Positions 53,992 to 64,000 of a stretch of 64,000 nucleotides of DNA are shown here, piece by piece. Where the stretch lies: assembly GCA_023376005.1 (NCBI GenBank), contig CM042143.1, positions 82,992,564 to 83,056,563 of the forward strand, in the 5' to 3' direction. A program made the translations under genes and the position numbers. The stretch is from Doryteuthis pealeii (Eukaryota > Mollusca > Cephalopoda > Myopsida > Loliginidae). The notes beneath the pieces were generated by a model that saw only the letters and a list, made by a program, of their open reading frames with translations, did no database searches and was not told where the DNA came from. Each line of letters opens with the position of its first letter. Position 1 is the first letter of the stretch.

Positions 53992-54493
53992 CTAGTAGGA
54001 CCTGTGGATATACCACAGTATAATAAGTTAATTATTACAACATCTGATATGTTTACTTAAGAGCTATTGCAATAGTTCAATATGTAAAAAGTATAATAAT
54101 CTTCATTTAACTCTCTCTCTCACTCTTTTTTTCTTCTTTTTTTCTTTCTTTTCATCATGTTCAATTGAAAACAGATTAGCGTTATCACTTCTGCACACTC
54201 ACTCCCTCTCACTCTATCTATCTTTCCCCTACTCTCTTTCTTATTATATTTTTCCTGTATAACATGTCCTTTTTCTCCTCTTTCTTTCTTTATAATAAAA
54301 ACGGAATGGTCCATTATTTAGTTGAGGTGACGACACTCATAAGAAATATTTGGCGGTTAAGCAACACCAAATAATCAGGATTTACATTTTTGCATTTCAT
54401 CTTGGAAGATTTGGATGGTCTTATTTTTAACCAGCGAGTGTTGCAAAATGATAACGGTTATACTTTTAAGGAACATGAATATCAATATATAGA
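53992..54493 (-). mobile_element. Helitron-like family G, complete
   Basis: Minus strand: A|TCTATATATTGATATTC at the 5' end (T at 54493) and hairpin TGTGGTATATCCACA, GGTCCTA, CTAG (53992-53995) at the 3' end. 502 bp. Confidence 0.65.
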
Positions 54494-54968
54494 TAGTTGC
54501 ACAGGTTAAAAATGTTATTTGCTCTGTGTATTTTTAAAAAAGAATCCTATCATTATACATGCACATAGGAGAATGTTGTTTATGAGTTTATCCTTACTTC
54601 TCCAGCCGTGCCCAGCATGTCTTGCTCATTTTACTTGAATGATTTATCAAATAGGTTGATTGGTTGGATTTTACGGCATGTCATCCCTTGTTGGGTTATT
54701 TTATGCCAAAGACATTTTGTTTTATTTATTCTTGATGGGTACTCAATTTTTTTAAAAACAAATCTTTTAGAATAATTTTTTCTATTTAACCCATAGATGG
54801 GACACTAACAGGTACTACCACTGCTGGTCAGAGTGGACCTAGGAGTAATGGTGATGAAGTGGTATTCCGCATTCCCCACAGCTCCAGAATTGGAACCTTA
54901 CCATCAGATTGAGTTTAATGTCATACCCAGGACATTAACCCCTCAGTCACCACCTTCTAGCACATATA

Positions 54969-55520
54969 CGAGAGTGAGTCAAAAAGTAATGCCATTTTCT
55001 TTATTTCATGTGAAGTTTTTTTTATAAAACTAAGGCCTACATTGAGACCCTAACGAGGCTCAGAGCAAGAATCCGACGAGTAAGACCCAACTTGCTAATC
55101 AACAATGTCCTCCCTCTGCATGACAATGCTCGACCACACACAAGCATTAGTACAAGGGAGAAAATTAACTCATTCGCGTAGACAACTTTACCGTATCCTC
55201 CATACTCACTATATTTAGTGCCTTCAGACTATCATCTCTTCGGAGAGAGGATTTGAGAGGCAAACATTATTCCAGTGTCAAGGAAGTGGAATCTGTAGTG
55301 AAGAAGTGGCTCAAAGAACTGTGAATAGAATTTTACAGGGCAGGGATACATGCTCTCATTCGAAGGAGGAACATCACTATTAAGAGAAACAGTAACTATA
55401 AGGAGAAGTAGGGATGTGATCCACAGAGTACCAGCTTCATTTTGATATATGATACATGTTCTGTCTTGGTAATTATACCTGTCCTAAACAAAATGGCATT
55501 ACTTTTTGTCTCACCCTCAA
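54969..55520 (+). mobile_element. Internally deleted mariner, nested in SINE B
   Basis: TIR words GTGAGTC(A)AAAAGTAATGCC at the left and GGCATTACTTTTTGTCTCAC at the right. TA at 54967-68 and 55521-22. 552 bp. Keeps the second half of the transposase. Confidence 0.8.
55032..55330 (+). pseudogene. Mariner transposase C-terminal fragment
   Basis: Frame from 55032: KAYIETLTRLRARIRRVRPN, then LHDNARPHTS (second catalytic Asp), a TAG stop, and LPYPPYSLYLVPSDYHLFGE (third catalytic Asp in PSDYHLF), then further stops. The first catalytic Asp and the DNA-binding half are deleted. Confidence 0.8.
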
Positions 55521-55800
55521 TATGATAAAAAGAGGTAAAAAAGGGCAATAGGGTTGGGACAATCATATAGGTGCTAGGGCTTGATATAACCAGCTGATTG
55601 ATCGGAGGGGGCATCTTTGACCACCCATCTAGCCTAAGTAAGGACACAAGTGGAGTGTTGTATGTTGATGGACTGCTCAGCCACCAGGGTTCCATCCTTA
55701 AGCATCACAGCTTGCCACATCTGGCCAACAGGTGGCCCCATTGGGCGGGGAGGTCTTAACCCTTTGCAGAGGTACAGTCGGTGTAGTCTAAAGCTCCAGG

Positions 55801-56043
55801 GCTGTAATCAGATAAGAGATATGTGGTTGTACAGGTGCCATTTTGTAGGGTGCTGCTTTCAGGTTTTGTTTAGGACAGGACAGCATGCAGCATCCTTGTG
55901 TTGTTCCCATCTAGCTTTTTCTCCAGGCATTTTTTTATTTATGCCCAAGTGGCTACTATGGACTCCTACACATGGACACACCAGTGTTGACCAACCAGAA
56001 AAAAAAACATATATTCATCAGCTCTGTGTGGACACTGGATGCT
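55801..56043. other. Unclassified sequence
   Basis: Nothing recognised; the frame 55650-56126 runs across family B and unique DNA. Confidence 0.4.
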
Positions 56044-56335
56044 CTCTTGGTTGGTTGGATTTTATGGCATATCAACCCTTTTTGAGTTATTTTATGCTAA
56101 AGATGTTTCATTTTATTCATTCTTGAAGGGTTTTCAATTTTTCTTTTTAAACTCTTTTCTATTTAACCCATAACAGGTACTACTACAGGTACTACTGCTA
56201 TTTTACCCTAACACGTACCACCACTATGATTCAGAATGTACCTGGAAGTAATAGTGATGAAGGGGTACTCCACACTCCCCAAAACTGAAACTTAACCATT
56301 AGATGCAGTTTAAGGACTTACCAAGGGCAATGACT
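56044..56335 (-). mobile_element. SINE-like family B, 3' half
   Basis: GGTTGGTTGGATTTTATGGC, 'tatttaacccata', a short duplicated GGTACTACT region at 56175-56205, and 'agatgcagtttaaggac'. Confidence 0.6.
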
Positions 56336-56838
56336 GATAGGGACAGGTGGTGAGAGAGTCAAGGGAATCTGTGCTGTCAGTATGCCTTGATGATGATAAT
56401 GATGATACATACAAATATCTAGGTTATACTTAAAATAGTCTGTCTACTTTGAACAGTGTTAAGTTTTGTTTGTTTATTTTTTATTCCTGATTTTATTAGT
56501 GTATCAAGTGGACTCTTAACAGACGAACAATTTATTATGCAATTTGTTAATGTCAACTTCAATGACAAAAAAAAACGTTGGCGGGGTAACTTGCTTAAGG
56601 TCATAAAAACACATCTACAAGGAGGAATGTATCATCAATCTGCTTATGTCTGTGATATAATCTATCTATATCTATACATATATAGAGGGCAGTTGGTATG
56701 TATGTATGTATGTATGTCTGGATGAAACTACAAAAATAAAACAATCACAAAGTAAATATATATACACAATAATCTATCTATCTATTATTATACTGATAGG
56801 AACAGGTGGTGAGAGAGTCAAGGGAATCTGTGCTGTGA
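56336..56838. repeat. Direct repeat pair flanking a Helitron E fragment
   Basis: ACAGGTGGTGAGAGAGTCAA and 'gggaatctgtgctgt' occur at 56342-56378 and again at 56800-56836. Between them is unclassified DNA and a 5' piece of family E (TCTATACATATATAGAGGGC, 56671-56762). Confidence 0.6.
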
Positions 56839-56839
56839 A

Positions 56840-57116
56840 ATATATATTTACTGAGTTAATCAACTTTTGCATCCTAATGGCTTTTTTATTGTTTAGTTTA
56901 ATGACACAAAAATTATACTAAATTATTCCTTACTTTTAGGATTGAATTATGTTTGAAAAAATTGTTTTAATTGGTTCTAATTAGTCGTAATTTGCAATTA
57001 AGTCAAAAACCGACCAATCTCTTACTTTACCCTGTGTCTATCCCTTTCTTCCCCTCTATGTATCTCTTGACTACCTCCTCATTATATAATGTTAGTTTCT
57101 CTAGAATGTAGGGAGC

Positions 57117-57178
<62 letters not shown>

Positions 57179-57384
57179 GGAAATGTATTTCTATATTAAA
57201 TTTCACAACCAGCAACCTGTAGCTTAAATAAGGTCATACATTTATTTTTTAAAATTGATTTTAAGGTTTCATCCAGCCGTATTTATTAAAAAAAATTCTA
57301 TTCACTTTGCTAGCTCCCTTTTCCCTAATCTCAATTATCTACCCAGAGCTGAATGGGTGACCCAATGGATCACATTTTGTCTAG
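56840..57384 (+). mobile_element. Helitron-like family F, complete
   Basis: Body as in 10398-10915, with the GA tract expanded to (GA)n at 57118-57174. 3' end GTGACCCAATGGATCAC, ATTTTGT, CTAG (57381-57384), then TA and directly the next element. Confidence 0.6.
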
Positions 57385-57386
57385 TA

Positions 57387-57690
57387 TCTATACATATATA
57401 GAGGGCAGTTGGTATGTATGTATGTCTGGATGAAACTACAAAAATAAAACAATTAATTACAAAGTAAATATATATATAAACAAATATAATCGGTTCTTGG
57501 TTTCTGTGCAAAAATTATGAAGATTTGATTTCTATTTGGAGATATTCAAAAATTAAAATATACATAGAAATAGCATTGAAATTCTACTTAAAAGTGTCCA
57601 GCATTTGTAAATCTCAAAAGTAAACAAATCTATACACCAGGGGTTCTCCCTCCCCCCCCTGCTCAGATGATGCTGGGTAGCCTCTTCTAT
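57387..57690 (+). mobile_element. Helitron-like family E, abutting F
   Basis: TCTATACATATATAGAGGGC at 57387, two bases after the F terminus. Ends 'gatgatgctgggtagcctc', TTCTA where CTAG is expected. Confidence 0.6.
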
Positions 57691-58077
57691 ACATACATAA
57701 GGGGCAGTTGGTGTGTATGTATGTATGTATGTATTTATTTCCAGAGGAAATTATGAAAACAAAAATTATAAAGATTTAATTTATTTTCACAAAGATATTT
57801 AAAAATCAAAATAGCATTAAAATTCTACTTAAAAAATGTCCGCAAATCTCAAAGTTAAACAAAATAAATATGGAATTGCAAAACAATCAATTTTTTCTTT
57901 TTCTTTATTATTTTTCAAGTTGGATTAACTTTTTATGTAGGGATTTTTATGGAGCATTTAGTGAGGATTGAACTCGTTATTCAGTAATAACAGATCTGCA
58001 AGACTAACTTGCAAACTATTACACAACTTTTTTTTCCCCCCTCCTCTACCCAGGCGATGCCAGGTAGCTGCTTCTAG
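57686..58077 (+). mobile_element. Helitron-like family E, second tandem copy
   Basis: TCTATACATACATAAGGGGC at 57686, overlapping the worn end of the preceding E. Ends CTACCCAGGCGATGCCAGGTAG, CTGCTT, CTAG (58074-58077), host T. Confidence 0.6.
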
Positions 58078-58344
58078 TTAGAGATAAAAGGAGAGGGGGG
58101 AGGCAAGAGAAAGAAAGAAAGAAAGAAATTACCTTTGGATTTGGTGCACTTTATTAAACATCCTATTTTGGATAAAAGTCTTTCTTCAATTGCACAAAAA
58201 AAAGAGACTGCAAAGCAACATGTTCTATTTTCTGTCTCTCATCTATAAACTGAAGTGCCAATAAATTAGAGACAGCAGTCCACTCGATCGTTTTGCTCTC
58301 CTCCTCCATTTGTCAAAAATACACTCAATGATTTATATATGATG
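58078..58344. other. Unclassified sequence
   Basis: Nothing recognised. Confidence 0.4.
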
Positions 58345-58560
58345 TAATAGGTTTGGTTTGCTTTCTTTGTTTAATGGCATTTCAACCTTTGTGGCTTATT
58401 TAATGCCAAAGCTTTACATGTAGAACAATAATAGTGATACTATTTAATCCATAGCTGGGAAGATGAGGGGGGTTCATACCTTTCCCAAGGGTATTAATCC
58501 AAAAGTGAACATAATAGCATGACGAGTTTGAACTAGGATCTTGCAGTCCGACATGTTAGT
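58345..58560 (-). mobile_element. SINE family A
   Basis: Minus strand, worn head ('actcgtcatgctattatg' side), central CTAATACCCTTGGGAAAGG, 'ccagctatggattaaatag', tail 'ggcattaaataagccac'. Confidence 0.6.
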
Positions 58561-58562
58561 CT

Positions 58563-59078
58563 CCCACCCAGCCCTATTTGATAGGACTTTAGAATACACC
58601 AGCTGCACTTCTGTAGAGGGGTAAGGCCCCCAACGTATTGGCTGTTGGCAGTGTCCTATGATGCTTAAGAAAGGAATCCTGCTGGCTGAGCAATCCATGA
58701 TGCAATGCTCCACTTTGGCCTTTTACTTAGACGGTATCAAACCCTGTATGATTGTCCCAACCCTATTGCTCTTATGGCGAGCCCCAAAATGTGCTAGAAG
58801 GTGGTGGCTGAGGGTCTTATTGTCCTGAGTATGAAGTTAAACTATCTGATGGTGAAGTTCCAATTCTGGAGAATGTGGAGTACCCCTTCATCACCATTAT
58901 TCCCAGGTCCACTCTGACCTGGAGTGGTAGTACCTGTTAGGGTCCCATCTATGGGTTAGATAGAAAAAAATTAGTTTAAAAAAAAGTTGAGTACCCATCA
59001 AGAATAAATCAAACAAAATGTCTTCGTCATAAAATAACCCAACAAGGGTTGACATGCTGTAAAATTCAACTAACCAGC
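58563..59078 (+). mobile_element. SINE-like family B with internal deletions
   Basis: 'gccctatttgataggac' head, 'accagctgcacttctg', shortened middle, 'gagtggtagtacctgttagg', tail 'aacccaacaagggttgacat'. Confidence 0.65.
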
Positions 59079-59750
59079 CATTCCGTCTTGATACATAGAT
59101 CTTGTTGGCAACCAATTTTACTGCTTTATGCACTCCATGTTTACTGGCGAAGATAATGCACCCCCTCCCCAAATCATGTGTGGGTGATATGAAACTGATC
59201 CCAGAAATATTTGGGTCACTTCGGAGTGCCCCATTGACCTTAGTACTTACCAGATTTAATCACCATAAACATGGATTGGACATGTTGCAGACCACTTCAC
59301 TAAATTTCGCTGCAGTTAAAAACAACCCTACTAATGTGCCAGGATAGATATACCCACACAATTACACCAGAATTTCCTCTATTCCATCCCACATTGAATA
59401 TCAGTTATTTAGGCAAAGGGAGGAGCTACATGTTACTCAGCATTTGTTTCTAATGTTTTTTGACACTTCAGTTAATGAACTCAGTAATTTACAAATGGGT
59501 TAATTATCAACTTATAGAAGATCGTAGTGTTAAGACCGATTTCATTGTAATGGAATGTGTTTGTAGATTGGATAGAATGAATGAAAAAGATTTAAAAAAA
59601 AGAATGGACTGAAGAGAAATTTACAAAAATTCAACTCACAAAATTTTTACCAATCAGAGGAAGTGTGATTGAATTTCCTAAGCGAAGAAAAAAAAATGTT
59701 TTTTTCGACATGAAATTGCTGATGTTATATCTTTTAACAACTTACACACA
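59079..59750. other. Unclassified sequence, less AT-rich patch
   Basis: The 81-codon frame at 59102-59347 is in average base composition, not in a repeat that I can match. It has no domain, and splice-site context cannot be judged. It might be a decayed element. Confidence 0.35.
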
Positions 59751-59754
59751 CACA

Positions 59755-59757
59755 CAC

Positions 59758-59809
<52 letters not shown>
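59755..59809. repeat. (CA)n(TA)n microsatellite
   Basis: ACACAC then about 50 bp TA. A second TA run is at 59892-59922. Confidence 0.95.
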
Positions 59810-59811
<2 letters not shown>

Positions 59812-59816
59812 GTAAA

Positions 59817-59888
59817 AAAGCTTGAAAAGATTGTTAATAAATTGTTAAACAGGTGATGTACCTTGTTTAATTCTACATATAATATTAC

Positions 59889-59890
<2 letters not shown>
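59817..59890. repeat. Dispersed 75-bp repeat
   Basis: 'agcttgaaaagattgttaat', 'ttgttaaacaggtga' and 'gtttaattctacat' match 32722-32795 in the same orientation; both precede a (TA)n tract. Confidence 0.65.
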
Positions 59891-59923
<33 letters not shown>

Positions 59924-60091
59924 CTTTGGTGCGGTACCAAGTTTCTTGGTACAAGGTGAATCTAGGTGGGTCCTAATTCTCTACCAGTAGTTTGTTGTAG
60001 AGTTCAGGTTCCGTATGAGAGCTCAATGTTTAATTATTGTAAACAGAGCAAAGTTATTTGGGAATAAAAGGCCTTAAATACCATGGGTATC

Positions 60092-60145
60092 GTGGTTATG
60101 GACCATTTCCACTCGCGAGTATGCTCACGAGCTTCTTCAGACCAC
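60092..60145 (-). ncRNA. Hammerhead-type ribozyme motif, left arm
   Basis: Minus strand: stem I GTGGT / ACCAC, CTGAAGA, stem II CTCGTGAG-CATA-CTCGCGAG (8 of 8 pairs with one G-U), GAAA, stem III TGG-T-CCA, T-A. Two unpaired bases (AG and TG) lie between the core and the helix of stem II. Confidence 0.65.
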
Positions 60146-60239
60146 TGATATATTTTATATATAGATATAGAAATAAAATATATCATTTATATATAGATAT
60201 AGAAATATTTATATATAGATATAGAAATAAAATATATCA

Positions 60240-60293
60240 GTGGTCTGAAGAAGCTCGTGAGCATACTCGCAAGTGGAAATGGTCCATAACCAC
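60240..60293 (+). ncRNA. Hammerhead-type ribozyme motif, right arm
   Basis: Stem I GTGGT (60240-60244) with ACCAC (60289-60293). CTGAAGA at 60245-60251. Stem II CTCGTGAG / CTCGCAAG has one C.A mismatch. GAAA at 60276-60279, TGGTCCA stem III, T287-A288 before the predicted cut. Confidence 0.65.
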
Positions 60294-60326
60294 GATACCC
60301 ATGGTATTTAAGGCCTTTTTATATAT

Positions 60327-60331
<5 letters not shown>

Positions 60332-60358
<27 letters not shown>
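60332..60358. repeat. (TA)n microsatellite
   Basis: TA run between the foldback and Helitron F. Confidence 0.9.
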
Positions 60359-60364
<6 letters not shown>

Positions 60365-60809
60365 CTAAAGCTGAGTGATTCAATGATTGCTTGCTAAAGG
60401 CTTTTTTACTGTTTAGTTTAATGACACAAAATTCATAGTAAAATATTCCTTGCTTTTAGGATTGAGTTATGTTTGAAAAAAAAAAATTCCATTTTAATTG
60501 GTTCTGATTAGTTTGTAATTAAGTCAAAAACTGACCCATCACTTACTCTACATTTTGCCTATCACTTTCCCCCTCTCTTGATTACCTCCTCATTATATAT
60601 GTTAGTTTCTCAGTGAGTATAAAGAGAGAGATTGGAATGTATTTGTATGTTAAGTTTCATAAACAGCCAGCCTGGCCAAAATCTTGGCTCTTAATAAATT
60701 TAAATCAGGGCTTTCTTAGAAATTTTACAAAATGATTTGCAAAGTCACTTTTCCCTAATCCCAATCAACTACCCAGAGCTCAATGGATGACTCAACATGT
60801 TTTGTCTAG
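60359..60809 (+). mobile_element. Helitron-like family F, complete
   Basis: TATACTAAAGCTGAGTG start, hairpin region 'gatgactcaacatg' worn, TTTTGT, CTAG (60806-60809), host T. Confidence 0.55.
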
Positions 60810-60816
60810 TATGTGT

Positions 60817-61144
60817 AATATATATACATATAAAGGGCAGTTAGTGTGTATGTGAGTCCTGAGGAAACTACGAAAATAAAACAACGCCAAAGTAAATATA
60901 TATAGACATTCACGATCACCAGAGCTTGCTTTTTGTGAAAAAATAATGATTTTATTTATATCTAGGAAGATATTTAAAAATTAGAATTTGAATAGTAAGA
61001 GAAAGGAAAGTCATTGGTAATGTTTGTGATTAAAACATAAATCAATTATGTAAGACTAAAACAATCAATGGATCTGTAAGACTAATATTTAAAAGAATCT
61101 CCCCCCCCCCTACTACTCAGGCAATGTTGGGTAGCCACTTCTAG
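60817..61144 (+). mobile_element. Helitron-like family E, again just downstream of F
   Basis: 'tatatacatataaagggcag' start and CTACTCAGGCAATGTTGGGTAG, CCACTT, CTAG (61141-61144), host T. The 5' TC is not clear. Confidence 0.55.
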
Positions 61145-61189
61145 TGTCTGTGTATATATATATATGGTGTGGTTAGAGTCGTAGGAATT

Positions 61190-62615
61190 TTTGGAGATTT
61201 TTTTTTTTACTCTGTTGTATATGAAATAAAATTTTAGATCATCAGTGAAAAAATTATACATCAATATTTGTTCTGTTTAAAAGGGTAGGGGGGGCCTAAC
61301 TTTTCAATTGAGTTTACTCCAAAAATTATTGGAAAACAATACTAAAGTAAGCTTGTTATTAAATAAATATTTGCTTTTAGAATCTAAAAATATGAAATTT
61401 AAAACTTAATTAGGTGTTTCATAATTTAAATGAGTTTTATCTATTAATTGGGTATTTATAATTGTTTTCTCAAGGCACATATGGGTGGTGTGAATGGTAA
61501 TATCTATTTTAAAGAATTTCGATTTATTTCCATTGAATCAGTTTGATTGAAATGATTCAGTAATTTAAAAGAAAAATTTGTTGATTAATAAGTCAACATT
61601 GAAACTCTTATTAAAATCAGATAATTCCCTGATTTTGGTAATTTTAAAAATTAATCTGGACACTTATCAACCATCGTATTTTTCAACAGATCTCTAGCTG
61701 ACTTTGATTTATAGTTAAAATCATTAATAAATAGAATAAATCTTAGTTATTAACTAGGCACTGCCAAAGTTGCTGTAAAATCCGTATTTTACAAAATAAA
61801 TTTAACCCCCTGATTGAAAAATATTTACCAAAAATCAGGGAATTATCTGATTTTAACGAAATTTTCAGTGTTGATTTATCAATGAATGAATTTTATAATG
61901 CATCAGTTATTTTATTTCAAAACTTTCTGAATTTTTTTAGGTCATTTAACTTTGACCCACCCCCTTATTTTGGGGTGCAAAATATCGGTAGGTTTATATA
62001 AATTTGAAACTAATTACAGTATAAATAAAAAGACAAAAGACCGAAGGTGTGAATAGAAGAAAAAAATTATTTTTTATGGGAACTATCCTGGTAGAAAATA
62101 ATTACCGAAAATCGGAAAATAAAATGTAAAATAAAAACTAAAAAAATAATTTTTGGAGATCTCTTTTTTACTCATTTTGATAATTATTTAATTGGGTATT
62201 ATCTTATAAAAGAAAAAATTATACATTGATATTTTTTCTGTTTAAAAGGGAGGGGCTAAATTATCAATAGATTTTCTACAAAAATTATTAGATAACAATA
62301 ATAAACTAAAGTAGTTATTAAATAAATATTTGTTTTTAGAATCTAAAAATATGAAATTTGAAACTTAAAATTATTTAAAACACATTTTAAATGAATTTAC
62401 CTATTAATTGACCATAGCTGAAATAACTAATTAAATCAGAAAGTTTTGAAATAAAATAACTGATGCATTATAAAATTCATTCATTGATAAATCAACACTG
62501 AAAATTTCATTAAAATCGGATAATTCCTTGATTTTTGGTAAATATTTTTCAATTGGCGGGGTGGAGGTAAATTCATTTTGTACAATACAGATTTCACGTC
62601 ATCTTAGGCAGTGTT
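61190..62615. repeat. Compound repeat: two direct copies and one inverted copy of unit R
   Basis: R1 61190-61660 and R2 62150-62560 share 'tttttggagat', 'ttctgtttaaaaggg', 'attaaataaatatttg', 'agaatctaaaaatatgaaat' and the right part 'gataattcc(c/t)tgattttt'. An inverted copy of the right part lies at 61757-61940 (TCAGGGAATTATCTGATTTT, 'tcaatgaatgaattttata'), complementary to 62443-62615. AT-rich, non-coding. Confidence 0.7.
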
Positions 62616-62884
62616 TATGGCCATTTTTTAACAATATATTTGAGCAAAATTGGCCGTAAAAATAGTTTAAAATGTATTAAAAATAAATTACGTGTAATAT
62701 TATTTTGCTTTTTTTTTTTACTGATGCTCATTATGTTACTACTTTTTGAATTAGACAAAGATTTGACCTTAAATAATTGATATAATTAATTTTAATTTGT
62801 TTTTAAAATGAAAACTAGTCAACATTTTTGCAGACTCTATAAGAATGTCTATGAAAATCTGAGTTCAATTTGTCTCAAAACAAC
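62616..62884. other. Unclassified sequence
   Basis: Nothing recognised. Confidence 0.4.
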
Positions 62885-63393
62885 CCTTGTTATTAGAATA
62901 TTTACCTCACATTCCACGTATGTGGGTATGACACAAGGTCTTTTAATGTGGGACCACCCACAAGCCGAAGCTCATGGGATGGTGGGTGCAAAAAATGTGT
63001 TGATTCTGTTGGCATTCCCCCACAAGGGAGGTGCCTCAGGCACTGGGCAATAAACCTCGTCCTGCCCCTTTCAATCAAGGGGGCAAGTGTTGCTTGGGGG
63101 GATAGCCTCCTGAGATCATGCCGTTAATTTAACACTAACAGTATTATTAGGGTATTTGCCTCTCATCCCACTTATGAGGGCGTGACACAAGGACATTTTT
63201 ATGTGGGCCCAACACAAGCCGAGACTCATGGGTGGTAGGTGCAAAAAAATGTGTTATGTCGGCATTCCCCCTCGGGGGGGGGGGCTCAGGCACTGGGCAA
63301 TAAACCCAGCCCTGCCCCTTTAAATCAAGGGTGTTGCCTGGGGAGATAGCCCCCTGGGATCAACGCTGTTAATTATCACTAATAGTCCAGTGG
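62885..63393. repeat. Tandem dimer, 254-bp unit, G+C-richer than surroundings
   Basis: TATTAG starts unit 1 at 62891 and unit 2 at 63145. Shared words: 'gacacaagg', 'acaagccga', 'ctcatggg', GGTGCAAAAAA, 'ggcattcccc', CTCAGGCACTGGGCAATAAA, 'cctgcccctt', GGGATAGCC-type and 'gttaat'. The copies differ by about 10-15 percent by eye. No open frame is conserved between them. Confidence 0.8.
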
Positions 63394-64000
63394 CTGAAGC
63401 CACCAGACCCCTGCCCCGAGTTATTAGTGCATTTAAAATCCTGCAATGTGTCTTATGTATCAATTAGAAATAAAGGTTTACATAATGTATGGTGTGGTTA
63501 ATTGGCATACTTGTTTTAACAAAACCAGGTTTAATAAATAATTACTTGGTGTTATTGATTTCTAATATAGTTTTATTCTCCAACCTTTTAAAATCAATCC
63601 TATAAATGATTTTATATAGAAACCAATTAAAATATAATCAAAATAAGTGTAGTCTTTATATGCATTCTTATCTAATTATGTTAGTCTTTCTAATTCAATG
63701 TATTTCATTAAATTAAAACTTAGATACTTATGCCCGGAGGCTGTGTACAAGAGAAATAGTTTCAAACATTTTGAGAGAAAAAACAAAATACCTATTGCTT
63801 CACATGATACAGTATTGTAGAAAAAAACACTTGAAATTCATTATTAAGGTTTTCAGTGTTTCAATGATAGTCAAGGGGGGGAAAAAAAAAACTAAAAAAA
63901 AACTATAGCTGTTGAGAAGGCATTCTATGTGATTGAATTAAGCATAACAAACAGTACTATTGTTTAAGACTATTTTAGAAGACATTTTGGGAAATCGTTT
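63394..64000. other. Unclassified sequence
   Basis: AT-rich; nothing recognised. Confidence 0.4.

Larger units (their letters stand above)
54652..55800 (-). mobile_element. SINE-like family B, nearly complete, split by a mariner
   Basis: Left part 54652-54968 (tail to the 'cttctagcacatata' point) and right part 55521-55800 ('tatgataaaaagagg' to the head 'tctaaagctccaggg'). Joined without the mariner they give a normal minus-strand B copy. Confidence 0.75.
60067..60320. repeat. Foldback carrying two divergent hammerheads
   Basis: Arms 60067-60150 and 60236-60320 are near-perfect inverted copies (outer words AAAAGGCCTTAAATACCATG and its complement). The loop is a short tandem of TATATAGATATAGAAATA. 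Each arm holds one hammerhead-type motif, 5' sides facing inward, the same plan as at 41267-41472 although the sequences differ. Confidence 0.75.

Noticed and set aside
55650..56126. 158-codon frame (+), one of the two longest in the window
   Set aside because: Runs through the reverse side of SINE-like family B into unique DNA; it is an open frame by chance.
59102..59347. 81-codon frame, possible host exon
   Set aside because: No recognisable motif, and both strands are about equally open; kept only as an unclassified patch.

Overview
The window reads as AT-rich intergenic DNA from a large, repeat-dense animal genome, most likely a mollusc and possibly a cephalopod. That guess rests on indirect signs: abundant (TA)n, (TC)n and (GATA)n microsatellites, several tRNA-derived SINE families that appear to share a central domain, many short Helitron-like elements, mariner remnants, 3' fragments of LINEs and small hammerhead-ribozyme repeats. 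I found no convincing host gene, exon, rRNA or functional tRNA in 64 kb. Open frames here are short and mostly fall in microsatellites or repeats. The only recognisable coding similarity is to decayed transposases and LINE reverse-transcriptase C-termini. A 100-N assembly gap lies at 45427-45526.

Layout. 1-13 kb: a tandem hammerhead (retrozyme-like) repeat at 2.1-2.75 kb, a second hammerhead unit at 3.6-3.9 kb and a third hammerhead on the minus strand at 6.8 kb; Helitron-like copies of families E, F and G; a hAT-like MITE nested in a Helitron (9.2-9.9 kb); degenerate LINE C-termini at 7.15-8.1 kb. 13-25 kb: LTR-like family H, a foldback with an 8-bp direct repeat (14.1 kb), SINE family A with a 141-bp tandem array (17.6-18.0 kb), more LINE fragments (18.3-20 kb) and a 481-bp foldback (22.5 kb). 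25-36 kb: a minisatellite touching a Helitron end, LINE and SINE B/C copies, and an inverted repeat with a hammerhead-like core (34.0-34.26 kb). 36-45 kb: a 2.7-kb Helitron-like element, two divergent hammerheads in a foldback (41.3-41.5 kb), a deleted mariner with a tandemly repeated end, and a 2 x 1-kb palindrome that runs into the gap. 45-64 kb: nested SINE B in family H, SINE C in Helitron G, mariner in SINE B, a recent 1.1-kb tandem duplication (51.2-53.55 kb), a second foldback with two divergent hammerheads (60.1-60.3 kb), Helitron F followed by E at two places, and complex direct and inverted repeats at 61.2-63.4 kb.

The most interesting theme is hammerhead-type cores (CTGANGA, stem II, GAAA, short stem III, T-A or T-C, with a closing stem I). 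I can fold eight good ones by eye at five loci, plus several decayed ones, carried by at least four unrelated-looking repeats. The second theme is a set of short elements that all end in a hairpin followed by CTAG (or CTAA) and a host T, as Helitrons do. Family letters A-M, X and R are my own labels. All boundaries were read by eye and may be off by several bases.
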